A model generated the notes under the pieces. That model was not told where the DNA came from. It searched no databases and was given only the letters and a program-made list of their open reading frames with translations. A stretch of 64,000 bases of DNA from Psychrobacter submarinus. Lineage in GTDB: Bacteria > Pseudomonadota > Gammaproteobacteria > Pseudomonadales > Moraxellaceae. Location: assembly GCF_904846685.1 (NCBI RefSeq), contig NZ_CAJHBQ010000001.1:620001-684000 (forward strand), read 5' to 3'. Made by a program: the position numbers and the translations under genes. This document shows positions 25,802 through 35,223 of this stretch, one piece after another (within the stretch, counting starts at the first letter, position 1; each line of letters begins with the position of its first letter).

Positions 25802-26803
25802 ATGATTAATGCATATGCAGCAAAAGAGAAAGGTGGCAAATTTGAACCTTATGAGTATGACCCAGGTGCTCTAGGTGATCACGAAGTAGAAATCGAAGTA
25901 CACAGCTGCGGCATATGCCACAGTGATCTATCAATGTGGCAAAACGAATGGGGCATGACCGAGTACCCGTTCGTCGGTGGTCATGAAGTTGCAGGTAAAG
26001 TCCTCAATAAGGGTAAACATGTCAAGCATCTGGAGCTAGGCGACAAAGTTGGACTTGGTTGGCATAAAGGGTACTGCAACGTCTGCGATCTATGTATCGG
26101 TGGAGATCATAACCTATGCCCTGAGCAAGAAGGGACGATCATTAGTAACCATGGTGGCTTTGCAGATAAAGTACGCGCAAAAGATACCAGTGTCATAAAA
26201 GTACCTGAAGGTCTAGATTTTAATGCAGTGGGACCACTGCTGTGTGGCGGTGTCACCGTGTTTAACCCACTTATAGAGTACGGTATCACACCAACCTCAA
26301 GAGTAGCCGTGATCGGTATTGGTGGCTTAGGTCATCTTGCATTGCAGTTTGCCAATGCATGGGGCTGTGAAGTGACCGCATTCACCAGTGAGTCGAAACT
26401 GGAAGAAGCAAAAGAGATGGGTGCTCATCATTCGCTAAATTCAAGAGAAGATAGCGAAATCGAAAAAGTCGCGGGTTCTTTTGATTTGATCATCTCAACG
26501 GTAAACGTCGATATGAATTGGGATCTGGTTGTTCAGACATTGAAGCCAAAGGGCAAACTACACTTTGTTGGTATATTAGAAGCACCGCTAGAGATATCGG
26601 TCGCGCCCATGATTATGGCGCAAAAAAGCCTATCAGGCTCACCCGGTGGCTCACCATCGACGCTGCGCAAAATGTTAGATTTTGCTGCTCGACATAATAT
26701 CCAGCCAGTAACTGAAACCTATAAAATGTCTGAGATTAACGAAGCGTTTGAGCGCTTAGAAAGCGGTAATGCTCGCTACAGAGTGGTATTAGAAAGAGAA
26801 TAG
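25802..26803 (+). CDS. zinc-dependent alcohol/aldehyde dehydrogenase (MDR family)
   Basis: 333 residues. Catalytic zinc ligands are in [11 protein letters not shown] and GGHEVAG; the structural zinc has four Cys in [15 protein letters not shown]. The Rossmann motif [17 protein letters not shown] binds NAD(P). This is the cinnamyl-alcohol/YahK-like group that reduces aldehydes with NADPH. AAGGAATAACG before the ATG is a good ribosome-binding site. It is flanked by IS630 and IS256 elements, so it may be cargo or a leftover of a larger cluster. Confidence 0.9.
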   Translation: MINAYAAKEKGGKFEPYEYDPGALGDHEVEIEVHSCGICHSDLSMWQNEWGMTEYPFVGGHEVAGKVLNKGKHVKHLELGDKVGLGWHKGYCNVCDLCIGGDHNLCPEQEGTIISNHGGFADKVRAKDTSVIKVPEGLDFNAVGPLLCGGVTVFNPLIEYGITPTSRVAVIGIGGLGHLALQFANAWGCEVTAFTSESKLEEAKEMGAHHSLNSREDSEIEKVAGSFDLIISTVNVDMNWDLVVQTLKPKGKLHFVGILEAPLEISVAPMIMAQKSLSGSPGGSPSTLRKMLDFAARHNIQPVTETYKMSEINEAFERLESGNARYRVVLERE

Positions 26804-26888
26804 CTTCTAAAGACATTACTCTAAAGATAGAGAGCTCTAAACATAGTAGCGATAGGTCATTTAATAGATGACGTATCGCTACTATTGG

Positions 26889-28188
26889 GAGTTTCCTAAA
26901 AACTGTGTAACTGCTTATAATCCATTAACAGGAGAATAAGCAATGACGACTCAATCTGACATTAAAAAACTAGCCGAGCAAATGGCTGGTAGCATGAAAA
27001 GCTTCGATGACATCAAAGATTTTCAAAAGCAGCTCATGCAATCCTTTATTGATACTGCCTTAGAAGCTGAGATGGAAGATCATCTCGGCTACCCTAAACA
27101 TGAGAAGGCAGACAAGCCCAATAAGCGCAACGGCCACACTAAAAAGACCGTCCGCAGTGACACAGGCGATCTTGAGATCTCCACCCCAAGAGACCGTGAT
27201 GGTGACTTTGAACCTGCGTTAGTGCGTAAGCATCAAACCCGTATCTCAGGTCTCGATGATAAAATAATCATGTTTTATGCCAAGGGTCAAACCACCACTG
27301 AAATTGTCGAAACCATCAAAGACATCTACGACGTTGATATATCAAGCTCTCTTGTCTCAAGAGTCACGGATAAACTCTTAGATGACATCACCGCATGGCA
27401 GAACAGGCCACTGAGCAGCATCTATCCTATTGTCTATCTAGACTGCATCGTCGTGAAGATACGTCAAGACAAGCAGATCATCAACAAAGCCATTTACTTA
27501 GCCCTAGGCGTTAACCTTAACGGTAAAAAAGAGCTGCTTGGTATGTGGCTCTCAGAGAATGAAGGCGCTAAGTTCTGGCTAGGTGTTCTTACCGAGCTTC
27601 AAAACCGTGGCGCACAAGACATCTTAATCGCTTGTGTCGATGGTCTAAAGGGCTTCCCTGATGCCATTAACACCGTCTATCCAAAGGCACAGGTTCAGCT
27701 GTGTATCGTACACATGGTACGTTACTCCATGAAGTTTGTACCTTGGACAGATAAGAAGGCCGTAGCGGCTGATTTAAAGGCCATTTACGGTGCTGATACC
27801 CTTGAGATGGCAGAGGCCAATCTTGAGCACTTTGATGAGACTTGGGGCAAAGATTACCCGCACGTGGTCAAGTCTTGGCGTAATAACTGGGAGGGCCTAA
27901 CGGTGTTCTTTGAGTATCCGAAAGACATCAGAAAAGTGATTTATACCACCAATGCGATAGAGTCGCTAAACAGTGTGATTCGGACGGCAGTGAATAAGCG
28001 TAAGGTGTTCCCCTCTGATGAGGCAGCATTCAAGGTGATTTATCTGGCGACTCAGCAGGCATCCAAAAAGTGGTCGATGCCCATCCGTAACTGGACGTCT
28101 GCCCTTAATCGCTTTATGATTATGTTTGATGATCGTATTAGCAGGCATTTAATCTAAATGGCAGTTACACAGAATCTGGGATGGTCTC
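26889..28188 (+). mobile_element. IS256-family insertion sequence
   Basis: Related ends are GAGTTTCC...CTGTGTAACTGC at 26889-26914 and the complement of GAGACCATCC...CTGTGTAACTGCC at 28160-28188. They enclose one full transposase gene. No 8-9 base target duplication is apparent. The right end lies inside, and fuses to, the large recombinase-like gene 28154-30085. Confidence 0.85.
26943..28157 (+). CDS. IS256-family (mutator-type) transposase
   Basis: 404 residues, normal length. DDE residues: Asp in VYLDCIVVKIRQD, Asp in LIACVDGLKGFPDAI and Glu in TTNAIESLNSVIR. The N-terminal MEDHLGYPKHEK and STPRDRDGDFEP motifs are typical of the family. Starts after a GGAG site. No disruption seen; likely active. 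Confidence 0.95.
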   Translation: MTTQSDIKKLAEQMAGSMKSFDDIKDFQKQLMQSFIDTALEAEMEDHLGYPKHEKADKPNKRNGHTKKTVRSDTGDLEISTPRDRDGDFEPALVRKHQTRISGLDDKIIMFYAKGQTTTEIVETIKDIYDVDISSSLVSRVTDKLLDDITAWQNRPLSSIYPIVYLDCIVVKIRQDKQIINKAIYLALGVNLNGKKELLGMWLSENEGAKFWLGVLTELQNRGAQDILIACVDGLKGFPDAINTVYPKAQVQLCIVHMVRYSMKFVPWTDKKAVAADLKAIYGADTLEMAEANLEHFDETWGKDYPHVVKSWRNNWEGLTVFFEYPKDIRKVIYTTNAIESLNSVIRTAVNKRKVFPSDEAAFKVIYLATQQASKKWSMPIRNWTSALNRFMIMFDDRISRHLI

Positions 28189-30085
28189 GTATGAGTCTTC
28201 CCTGCTCTTGTCCTTGACGCTCTTCTTTATCAGAGACCCAAAACAACCCTGCTATAAAATCAAGCTGGTTTAACACACCTGGCGCATGTACAACAGGTCT
28301 TATACCTGTCTGAATCATGATAATATGCCATAGCCAAATACCATAGGCATTAAACTGCTCTATATAACGATCCTTTCGAATACTTAAGTTTCGCTCAAGG
28401 CGTCCATTAAAACTTTCGGCTCCATTCGCTAGTTCTGCAAAGAACTTTTGACATGTTAGTTTGTTTAAAGCCATCTCACTACCGATATAACTCTGACGCT
28501 CTATATTTTCTGATTTAGATTTGTAGTCTTGACGAAGCTTTGCTTGAATCACATTAGGACAATGCTTGCCCATCAATAAAATGGCACTTCTATATGTATT
28601 CTCAATACTATTAGAATCAATGCTTGTGTAGTAAAGAGGCGAGCTATGTCTAACGTCAACACCAGTGATTAAATCAGCGTGCAATGGCTCATTTAACTTA
28701 TTTTTTATGATGAAATATAGAGCTAAATTTATGTGTTGATAACTGAGTGCAGGCAGGTCTAATTGTTCTTGTAGGTCTTTTAATATTTCAGATATATCTG
28801 TATTTTCGATATTGACTATTTTTTCTATAATGGAATGCAACTGAGGAGGTAAAAGAAGTATAAATTCGTTATCAATGCTTTGACGATGTTGTATTAGATG
28901 ACTTCTGCGATTCATAGTGACGTTTACTACGATCTTTAAAGCATAGTAGCTTTCATCTATCCTTTTTTTACTGCTGAGCCATGTGCGTTGGCTTTTCTCT
29001 TTACCAATTTCATTAATGACTTCTTGGATCTTACGTCCACTAAGCAATGACATTAAGATAACTACATAGCCAAAACGACTATCATCATCCGTAACCATTG
29101 AAAGTTGCCAGACTCTATCAAACAATATTTGAATACTCAGTAAACTTAGCTGCCGCAAACTTGTTGGAAAGCCAAATTGATTGCGCCTAGTGTGACGAAA
29201 GTTATTTTTAATTTTCCATTGCTGCAGTTCAGCAGACTTAGCAGTATATCTAGAAGGCTTAAAATCGTTATCTAAAAGCTTCTCTGGATCATCATCAGCT
29301 AAATTTTCATTGGAGGACACATTATCGTTTTGGTGACTTATTCCAAATATAGTGGCTCTAAGTGGTTCATCATCACTATCAAGAAAAACCTTGTTTAAAC
29401 CAACACTATTATTGTCAGTGTCATCAGACTTAGAATAAGTCTTGCCAATAAACGCCTTATCTTCCGCTACGACCTCGTAAGCGAGCCTAATACGACCAAT
29501 CTTTCCTGCCAGCTTTTTATTAACAACCTTACTTGAGGCTTCTGACTGCTTAGTTAAAACCTCATACTGGCAAATAGCATGTAGTACACTTTCTAATGAA
29601 CTCCGCTGGGCATGTATATCAATAAGCTGATTTATTAGCTCAGATTGTGGATTGTGTGCATTCAATCCCATTCTGACTCTAACACCTAACTGACTGACCT
29701 TAGCAAAGTGATTATCCCCACGCATTGTGATTCTTATAATTATTTGCAGGTAAACACTCATAAACTGCCAAGCACTGTTTTTGCTATCTACCGTTCCATA
29801 TCTTTTATAAAACAGTACGAGCATGTATGTTACAGCCCATTCTTCAGTTTTCTGCTCTTTAATAATAATAGTTGCTATGTCAAAGCATTCACTTTCTGTA
29901 AAATTAACCTCAAACACATCTATAGCGAAGTTTATATTCAAAGCAAAATTTGGTCTAAAGCCCAAAACGTAAATGATCAAATTTTGTATTTTTAGACTGT
30001 CAGGTGAACCTTCAGGTATTAACTTATTAAGAACTGTTTTTAGCTCATTCTTATTTAAATTCATCATAATTAGTTCGCCAGCCAA
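28154..30085 (-). pseudogene. very large tyrosine-recombinase-like protein, 3' end replaced by IS256
   Basis: 643 residues are open, but the last eleven (RDHPRFCVTAI) are encoded by the IS256 terminal repeat, so the native C-terminus is lost. A recombinase-like first-Arg helix is visible around residue 345 (VVILMSLLSGRKIQEVINEI). A segment with YYTSIDSNSIENTYRSAILL follows near 510. Near 605 a second TGIRP motif (WHIIMIQTGIRPVVHAP) leads into FWVSDKEE, where related large proteins continue for a few hundred residues more. The frame overlaps the preceding gene by 16 bases. Membership in a large, little-studied integrase family is my recognition, not proven. Confidence 0.55.
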
Positions 30086-30624
30086 TCCATGTTTTTTGGA
30101 ATACCTATCACATCGTTCTCAATAGCTTTTCTACATTGTTGATACTCAAAGTTTGCCTTTTTAATACCTGCAAATTTACAATACGACTCAACGGATAAAA
30201 CATCTATGCGCATCAATTTACAAATAACTGAGCTGGGCGCTTTCTGCTGAAGCGCCTTAAATAAGTCAGGGTGATTAATATTTTTTAGGTTGACGAGTTG
30301 CACTACCTCAGCCCATGCCAGCATTTGAATATCTTTAATACTTTCTGGTGTGATGAGACATGGATAACTGTCCGTACTTTGCAGTCTTAATATCTCATCA
30401 ACTCTCTTAAAATCATTAATAAAAAATAATGTATCACTACTGTTTTTGATCACTCTAATAGGCGGGCAATAAAACTTATCTAGATATCTAATGCTTACAG
30501 AAGATGAGCTGAGCCTGAGTCTTTGCCAAATTATTAAAGCTTGCTCAGCTTGCGGATGTATAAGCAATTTGTCTCTATTTAAATTAATAAGCTTTTGATT
30601 CGGTTTTAAGTTTGTAGTTTTCAT
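30070..30624 (-). CDS. unknown protein of the recombinase operon
   Basis: 184 residues; no family recognised. It has helical, basic N-terminal (KPNQKLINLNRDKLL) and C-terminal parts, without signal or membrane segment. The start ATG overlaps the upstream stop (ATGA at 30621-30624), and the stop overlaps the recombinase start region by 16 bases. The three genes are therefore translationally coupled and likely act together. Confidence 0.6.
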   Translation of the reverse strand: MKTTNLKPNQKLINLNRDKLLIHPQAEQALIIWQRLRLSSSSVSIRYLDKFYCPPIRVIKNSSDTLFFINDFKRVDEILRLQSTDSYPCLITPESIKDIQMLAWAEVVQLVNLKNINHPDLFKALQQKAPSSVICKLMRIDVLSVESYCKFAGIKKANFEYQQCRKAIENDVIGIPKNMDWLAN

Positions 30625-31409
30625 ACTGTCTCAAATTTATTTTCTTTTTGTATTTCAGTTATCAATCGATCATACGTCTCATCCTTCGACTCGCCTGGCA
30701 TGTGATGCTGTTCTATATATGAGTAGGTTTCATCAACTGACATTTTAGGTAAAGTTGATTTCCATAATCCGTTAAGAACTACATTAATTTTAGGGTTGGC
30801 TTTAACTTTAGAAGTTGATGAATTTTTATGACTTGGGTGATAAACATCAGTCGTACTCTCTCTGCTATCATTCTTATTTGATTTGCTACTTCTCTCATTT
30901 TCCCAGTCTTCATCATCGATATTGAAGCGTTTATCAGTCTGCTCTTTAGTAGTGAGTTGGCGATCTGCAACACGTTGTAACCATTGGCGTAGTCTTAGCT
31001 TACGAATACCTTCACTTTCTAAAGGCTTGCCGTTCTGAGCCTTCTCTGCGTAATAAGTTTTAAAATCTTCAACGTGTAACTTATACTCATTATCTGTCAT
31101 TTCTAATTTCACACTTGCCTGAGATAGATCAACTTGCATAACGCTCTTTGAGGGTGCTTGCCATTTTTCAATACCATCATAACCGCTAGTGGATAAATCA
31201 TGGTTAGTATCATTTTGCTCAACAAAATCAGTTTGAACATCTGAGCACACAATAGAAGAACCTTGTGAGTGCGCCTCTCTCTCAAATGTTTCTTGTTTTC
31301 TGTTTTCTAGTTCATGTTTTATAGTTATAGCTTCTTTTTGCGTGACTCTCAGAGTGACACGTTGCAATGTTATTGTTGTTTGAGTTAATTTTATGCTGAT
31401 GTATGTCAA
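30621..31409 (-). CDS. DnaT-like/unknown protein of the recombinase operon
   Basis: Up to 262 residues. The first third overlaps the end of the DUF1376 gene in another frame, so the true start is probably further in. A conserved-looking helical block (DFKTYYAEKAQNGKP, then LRLRQWLQRVADRQ) resembles the single-strand-DNA/primosome-binding domain of DnaT-like helicase loaders. A charged linker and a small C-terminal helix pair (VDETYSYIEQHHMPG) follow. With the DUF1376 neighbour it suggests a replication or mobilisation module. Weak assignment. Confidence 0.45.
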   Translation of the reverse strand: MTYISIKLTQTTITLQRVTLRVTQKEAITIKHELENRKQETFEREAHSQGSSIVCSDVQTDFVEQNDTNHDLSTSGYDGIEKWQAPSKSVMQVDLSQASVKLEMTDNEYKLHVEDFKTYYAEKAQNGKPLESEGIRKLRLRQWLQRVADRQLTTKEQTDKRFNIDDEDWENERSSKSNKNDSRESTTDVYHPSHKNSSTSKVKANPKINVVLNGLWKSTLPKMSVDETYSYIEQHHMPGESKDETYDRLITEIQKENKFETV

Positions 31410-31935
31410 ATAATTTTCGCAACTTAGTCATGCCTTTAGTGCCTGTGCTATCTACACCTATGTCTGATAACTGCTGACGCATTATCTTTTCAGCATCACG
31501 TGACTTGGCTTTTCTTTGAGCATCAGTTAAGGGAGTGTTTGAGATAGTGTTACTATCATCAGTCGTGACATCACTACTGCCTGTTGTATCGTTTGTACTA
31601 TTTTCCCAGTTGCGAGCCCTATAATTTTTTAGAGTAGTTTCCCACGCAGTGTGTTTATAAGATTTAGTACGTTTATCCAATTTAAATTTATCTTTTAAAA
31701 TTATTTCTAAGGCCTTTCTTTCATTATCACTGTTACAAGATAACCTGTGCGCCAATAGATCTACATCAGAAGTAAACGGCTTACCATCTTTTAAATAATT
31801 CGTACGCATATCTAAATATATGCTTTTCTCTATACGCGTCATATGGCGAGTTTCAAGCTCCCAGTCACCGAAATTATGATTAACATAATGCATGGCACTA
31901 GAGCTAATTGGTGTATTTTTTGAATTCCTCATCAT
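31312..31935 (-). CDS. DUF1376 (YdaU-like) phage/plasmid replication-associated protein
   Basis: 207 residues. The N-terminal domain is the DUF1376 fold: YVNHNFGDWELETRHMTRIE, then YLDMRTNYLKDGKPF and LAHRLSC. This domain is found in prophage replication organisers such as YdaU. A Ser/Thr-rich linker and a basic C-terminal helix (DAQRKAKSRDAEKIM) follow. It is first of a four-gene minus-strand operon ending in the recombinase-like gene, and probably acts in replication or excision of the element. Confidence 0.75.
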   Translation of the reverse strand: MMRNSKNTPISSSAMHYVNHNFGDWELETRHMTRIEKSIYLDMRTNYLKDGKPFTSDVDLLAHRLSCNSDNERKALEIILKDKFKLDKRTKSYKHTAWETTLKNYRARNWENSTNDTTGSSDVTTDDSNTISNTPLTDAQRKAKSRDAEKIMRQQLSDIGVDSTGTKGMTKLRKLFDIHQHKINSNNNNIATCHSESHAKRSYNYKT

Positions 31936-31988
31936 TAATATCCTTAAATATAATTTGTCCTGAATTTACTAATACTTTTCACAAACAT

Positions 31989-32255
31989 TTAATTTGATGT
32001 ACATGACCTTTGGCAGACATCAAGATATTCATCAAGATGTTTTTTACGATATAAAACATGCCTGCCAGCTTTGCTATAAGTAATAGCGTCTGATTGATGA
32101 CAGCGCATATGTTGTAATGTGTGCAACGACTTGCCAATATAGGCGGCGGCAAATTCAGGAGGAAAAGGAGTTTCTGGAGCAGCTTCAATGACTTTTTGTT
32201 TTAAAATCTCTTTTTCATCATCTGTATATTCTGACCAAGTTTTTTTGCGATACAT
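31989..32255 (-). CDS. excisionase/AlpA-like helix-turn-helix protein
   Basis: 88 residues. A MerR/excisionase-type HTH is visible in the second half: FAAAYIGKSLHTLQHMR for the helix pair and AGRHVLYRKKHLDEYLD for the wing and last helix. Such proteins bend DNA at attachment sites or switch on integrase genes. It is divergent from the repressor gene, the position of a cro/xis-type gene. Confidence 0.7.
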   Translation of the reverse strand: MYRKKTWSEYTDDEKEILKQKVIEAAPETPFPPEFAAAYIGKSLHTLQHMRCHQSDAITYSKAGRHVLYRKKHLDEYLDVCQRSCTSN

Positions 32256-32492
32256 AACTTCTTTCCTTGTCGATATAGATTATTACTTCTAAATACTAGT
32301 AAGTATAGTTTACTCTCGAAACTATCAAAATCAATCGAAACCTAAATTATTATTGTTAAGTAATGTAACTTTCATGTATAGCAGGGTACAAGTAGCTATG
32401 GCATAAGAAATCACTATTTTATGCTATTTCTTTTAAAAGTTTCTCGTGATAAAATAAATACAAGAAACTTTTTATGAGTTAAGGGGAAATTT
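32256..32492. promoter_or_regulatory. divergent control region with candidate repressor operators
   Basis: Between the excisionase-like gene and the S24-type repressor lie related sites. AAAAGTTTCT (32435-32444) faces AGAAACTTTT (32463-32472) as an inverted repeat. TCGAAAC also occurs twice near 32316-32340, related to the GTTTCTCG half. They are good operator candidates; promoters were not resolved. AAGGGG at 32481 supports the repressor's GTG start. Confidence 0.45.
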
Positions 32493-33392
32493 GTGAGTGA
32501 AGATCTAAAACAGATGGCTAATAGAATTAAAGAGTGCATGAAGGCGAAAGGACTTAAACAAGTAGATATTGTTAAAACTACGGGGGTTTCTAAAGGAAGC
32601 ATATCAAAATGGTTAGCTGGTAAAGCCAAACCAAGTGGCGAATATTTACTCCGCCTTTCACAGGTTCTAGGTGAATCAGAATATTGGTTATTGAATGGTG
32701 AATATCCTTATAGTTCTTATGAAGATATTGACGACGCTATGGACTATATGAACGCTTACGAAGAAAGTATGAGGGATCATTACATTACAGAGCTCGGTTT
32801 AGAACCTAGACTTCCGTATAGTATTAGATTTTTAAAAGAAGAGTTTGAGAATAAGATTTTTAGTGAGCATGAAGAGTTTGAAAAACGATACGAGCCTTCT
32901 GCTGAACAAGAGCGTCAAATCGAAGAGTATGAAGAGTGGCTAGAATGGGAGGAAAGAGCGGATGATTTTATTGAAAATAGGTCGACCTTAGAACAGATAA
33001 AGAAATATCCCAATTTAAGTGTTTTTATAGAAAATTTTAAACATGTAGAACAACCATTAAGGTCGCAATCTGAAATTGCTGAACGGACGAACAGTAACTT
33101 AAGTAAGACCCTATTCTATAATCAAGAAGACCATAGCATGCAGCCGATAATCACTATTGGTGCACAGTGCTCAGTAGATTTAACTAAACGCACTATAAAA
33201 AACGGCAAGTTTTACTTGATAAGAACGGATAGCTTTTACGGGGTAAGAGCACTATTTAATCAGTCTGATGGTGGCCTGCTACTACAATGTAAGAACAAGG
33301 AATATCCAGATGAGAAAATTTCTAAATCCAAAACAGACAGCTTAGAGGTTCTCGGTTATGTTTATGCTTGGACTAATATGGATCCTTGGTAA
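32493..33392 (+). CDS. phage-type repressor: XRE HTH plus S24-like domain
   Basis: 299 residues from a GTG with an AAGGGG site six bases upstream. HTH at residues 8-62 (KGLKQVDIVKTTGVSKGSIS, WLAGKAKP). A long acidic, coiled linker (residues 70-200) is unusual. The C-terminal LexA/CI-like domain has the Ser region DHSMQPIITIGAQCSV. The usual catalytic Lys position reads GVRALF, with Arg. It may therefore repress without self-cleavage, or be controlled by another signal. It governs the divergent excisionase/replication operon. Confidence 0.82.
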   Translation: MSEDLKQMANRIKECMKAKGLKQVDIVKTTGVSKGSISKWLAGKAKPSGEYLLRLSQVLGESEYWLLNGEYPYSSYEDIDDAMDYMNAYEESMRDHYITELGLEPRLPYSIRFLKEEFENKIFSEHEEFEKRYEPSAEQERQIEEYEEWLEWEERADDFIENRSTLEQIKKYPNLSVFIENFKHVEQPLRSQSEIAERTNSNLSKTLFYNQEDHSMQPIITIGAQCSVDLTKRTIKNGKFYLIRTDSFYGVRALFNQSDGGLLLQCKNKEYPDEKISKSKTDSLEVLGYVYAWTNMDPW

Positions 33393-33680
33393 AGAAATGT
33401 CTTAACGTGACCTTAAAGCTACTTATGAAGAGTACTAAATATTAAAAAAAGGTCATCTGCACCTTTAGGAAGCATAAGCAAATAATAAGCTCGACTATCC
33501 AAACGCGCTAAATCAATAGTTTAATGACAATCGCTCGAATCTGAAGAGGATCAGTGATATTAAATGCATTTGGACTACTAAGGACTGCTTGTATCTAATG
33601 TATAATAAAGAATTATGTATAGTCTAATCCAAATAAAACCGATACAATATTTATAACAATCTTAATTAATGAAATAAACA

Positions 33681-34031
33681 ATGACTTATTCAATAGACTA
33701 TCGCAAACAGGTACTTTCTAGCATCGCTGATGGCATGACCATACGAGAAGCTGCGCTGTTTTATGGACTTAGCACCAGCACCATTCACAGCTGGCAGCAG
33801 AACCTAACTCCTAAAACAACCAGAAATAAAGCACCAACTAAAATACCTGATGACGCATTGATTGAAGACGTAAAAACATATCCAGATGATTATAACTATG
33901 AAAGAGCTCGTCGCTTGAACTGTAGTAAGACTGGCATCTTTAATGCTTTAAAGCGTCTTGGTATCAGTCAAAAAAAAGACCTTAGAACATCCAAAAGCGT
34001 GTCCGATAAAAAGAGCGGTATTCCAGAATAA
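33681..34031 (+). CDS. IS630-family transposase, N-terminal HTH frame (copy 2)
   Basis: 116 residues as open; the HTH part (YRKQVLSSIADGMTIREAAL) matches copy 1. The frame passes the A-run at about 33970 and continues for about 20 residues without homology. The catalytic part follows in the +1 frame as in copy 1. Confidence 0.75.
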   Translation: MTYSIDYRKQVLSSIADGMTIREAALFYGLSTSTIHSWQQNLTPKTTRNKAPTKIPDDALIEDVKTYPDDYNYERARRLNCSKTGIFNALKRLGISQKKDLRTSKSVSDKKSGIPE

Positions 34032-34524
34032 GCTTGATAGCTTTACGCAGCAAGGCTACCCCATTGTCTATATATACGCGCGCGGCTTTGAGGCTGAAAC
34101 CATTCGTTCTCATGGCTATGCACCGATTGGTACACCCTGTATCGATAGCTACAACTGGCAAGCAAAAAAGCGAACCAACGTCATCGGAGCTCTCTATGAA
34201 AAAATGCTTTTTGCGCTTGATTACTTTGAGCAGAACATCAATGGCACCATATTCTACGACTGGTGCAAACACACTTTAATTCCAAGTCTCAAGACTAAAT
34301 GCGTGATTGTCATGGATAACGCTCGGTTTCATAAAGGCAAACGTATTCAAAAGCTACTCAACAGACATGGCCATCGTATTCTTTGGCTACCACCGTACAG
34401 CCCTGATCTAAACCCTATTGAGAAAAAATGGGCACAGGCTAAGTTTCTGCGCCAAGGGTGGATGGAGAATAATCTCCCTAAACTGTTTTATGATATGGGC
34501 TGTATCGATTTTATAAAGACTTAA
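33958..34524 (+). pseudogene. IS630-family transposase catalytic frame lacking the first Asp
   Basis: 188 residues. Where copy 1 reads VYMDESGFE, this copy reads VYIYARGFE, so the first catalytic Asp is Tyr and the following Glu is Ala. The second Asp (IVMDNARFHK) and the Glu (LNPIEKKWA) remain. A DDE enzyme without its first acid should be inactive. Confidence 0.75.
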
Positions 34525-34530
34525 CTATAC

Positions 34531-35168
34531 TAGAGAGCTTATTGGCTAAGCAATAAATAAATGTACGCAGCTGATTCGATATGCTGCGCATTCAATGTAA
34601 TAATTAGGGATAAACGGTTGGGTCAAAGTTTAATTATTACAATCTATATAATTTAATATTTTGTACAATCTGCTGATAACTTTTTTGGTACTCTTAACTG
34701 AATCGAAGTCCGTTACATAAATGCGTTTCATCATATTAAAATTAACGACGAGATCTAAAACTAGTTAAACAAACCAATTTTTAAAAGTAATTTTGATACT
34801 TATTTGATACTTGAAAAATATTGTTACATCTTTTTAGTTATAGCTAAATATAGTTAATTTAACCCTAAGTCATTGTTTATAAATATATTTTATCTCTACT
34901 CATTGCTTATTATCGTTAAGTATATCTAGTTATTTGAGATAGCCAAAGGATTCAAAATCCGTTGCCTTTAAAAGCGTGTCGGTTCGAGTCCGACCACTGG
35001 TACCAATATATAGTTCTATAGTTACTTATAGAGCCGTCAAAGCCCCTGATATCAGGGGCTTTGACGTATCTGGTGTTTCATACTGTCCTATGAATCTATC
35101 CTAATCCATGCATCTGATGTACACTACTATGTACACTGGTTTTTAAATGTACATTAGGGGTGGCAGTC
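34531..35168. other. gene-free, AT-rich island junction
   Basis: No coding frame is convincing. The stretch holds the tRNA-Leu 3' half at 34949-35005. Beyond it is an inverted AGCCCCTGATATCAGGGGCT-type dyad at about 35038-35060, which may be a terminator. Confidence 0.5.
34949..35005 (+). tRNA. 3' half of tRNA-Leu(CAA), attachment-site scar
   Basis: From the anticodon loop (GATTCAAAATCC) through a Leu-type variable arm, an intact T arm (GTCGGTTCGAGTCCGAC) and acceptor strand CACTGGTACCA. No D arm or 5' acceptor strand exists upstream, so this is not a working tRNA. It has the form of the 3' tRNA duplicate left by integration of an island at a leucine tRNA gene. A broken P4-type integrase follows 160-220 bases downstream. 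Confidence 0.8.
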
Positions 35169-35223
35169 ATGGAAGCACGCAAGCCGATCAGCTCTGACCG
35201 TAGCATCAGCAGTCATAAAGCCT

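Larger units (their letters stand above)
33617..34530 (+). mobile_element. IS630-family element, copy 2 (probably dead)
   Basis: Ends GTATAGTC (33617-33624) and AACTATAC (34523-34530), with the same two-frame organisation as the 24631 copy. The proteins are clearly homologous but far from identical, so these are different members or old copies. Confidence 0.75.

Noticed and set aside
28154-31935. Firm assignment to the gamma-mobile-trio system
   Set aside because: Gene number, order and sizes do not clearly match from memory and no search could be run; mentioned only as a comparison.
34949-35005. Complete functional tRNA-Leu
   Set aside because: The 5' acceptor strand and D arm are absent upstream; only the 3' half is present.
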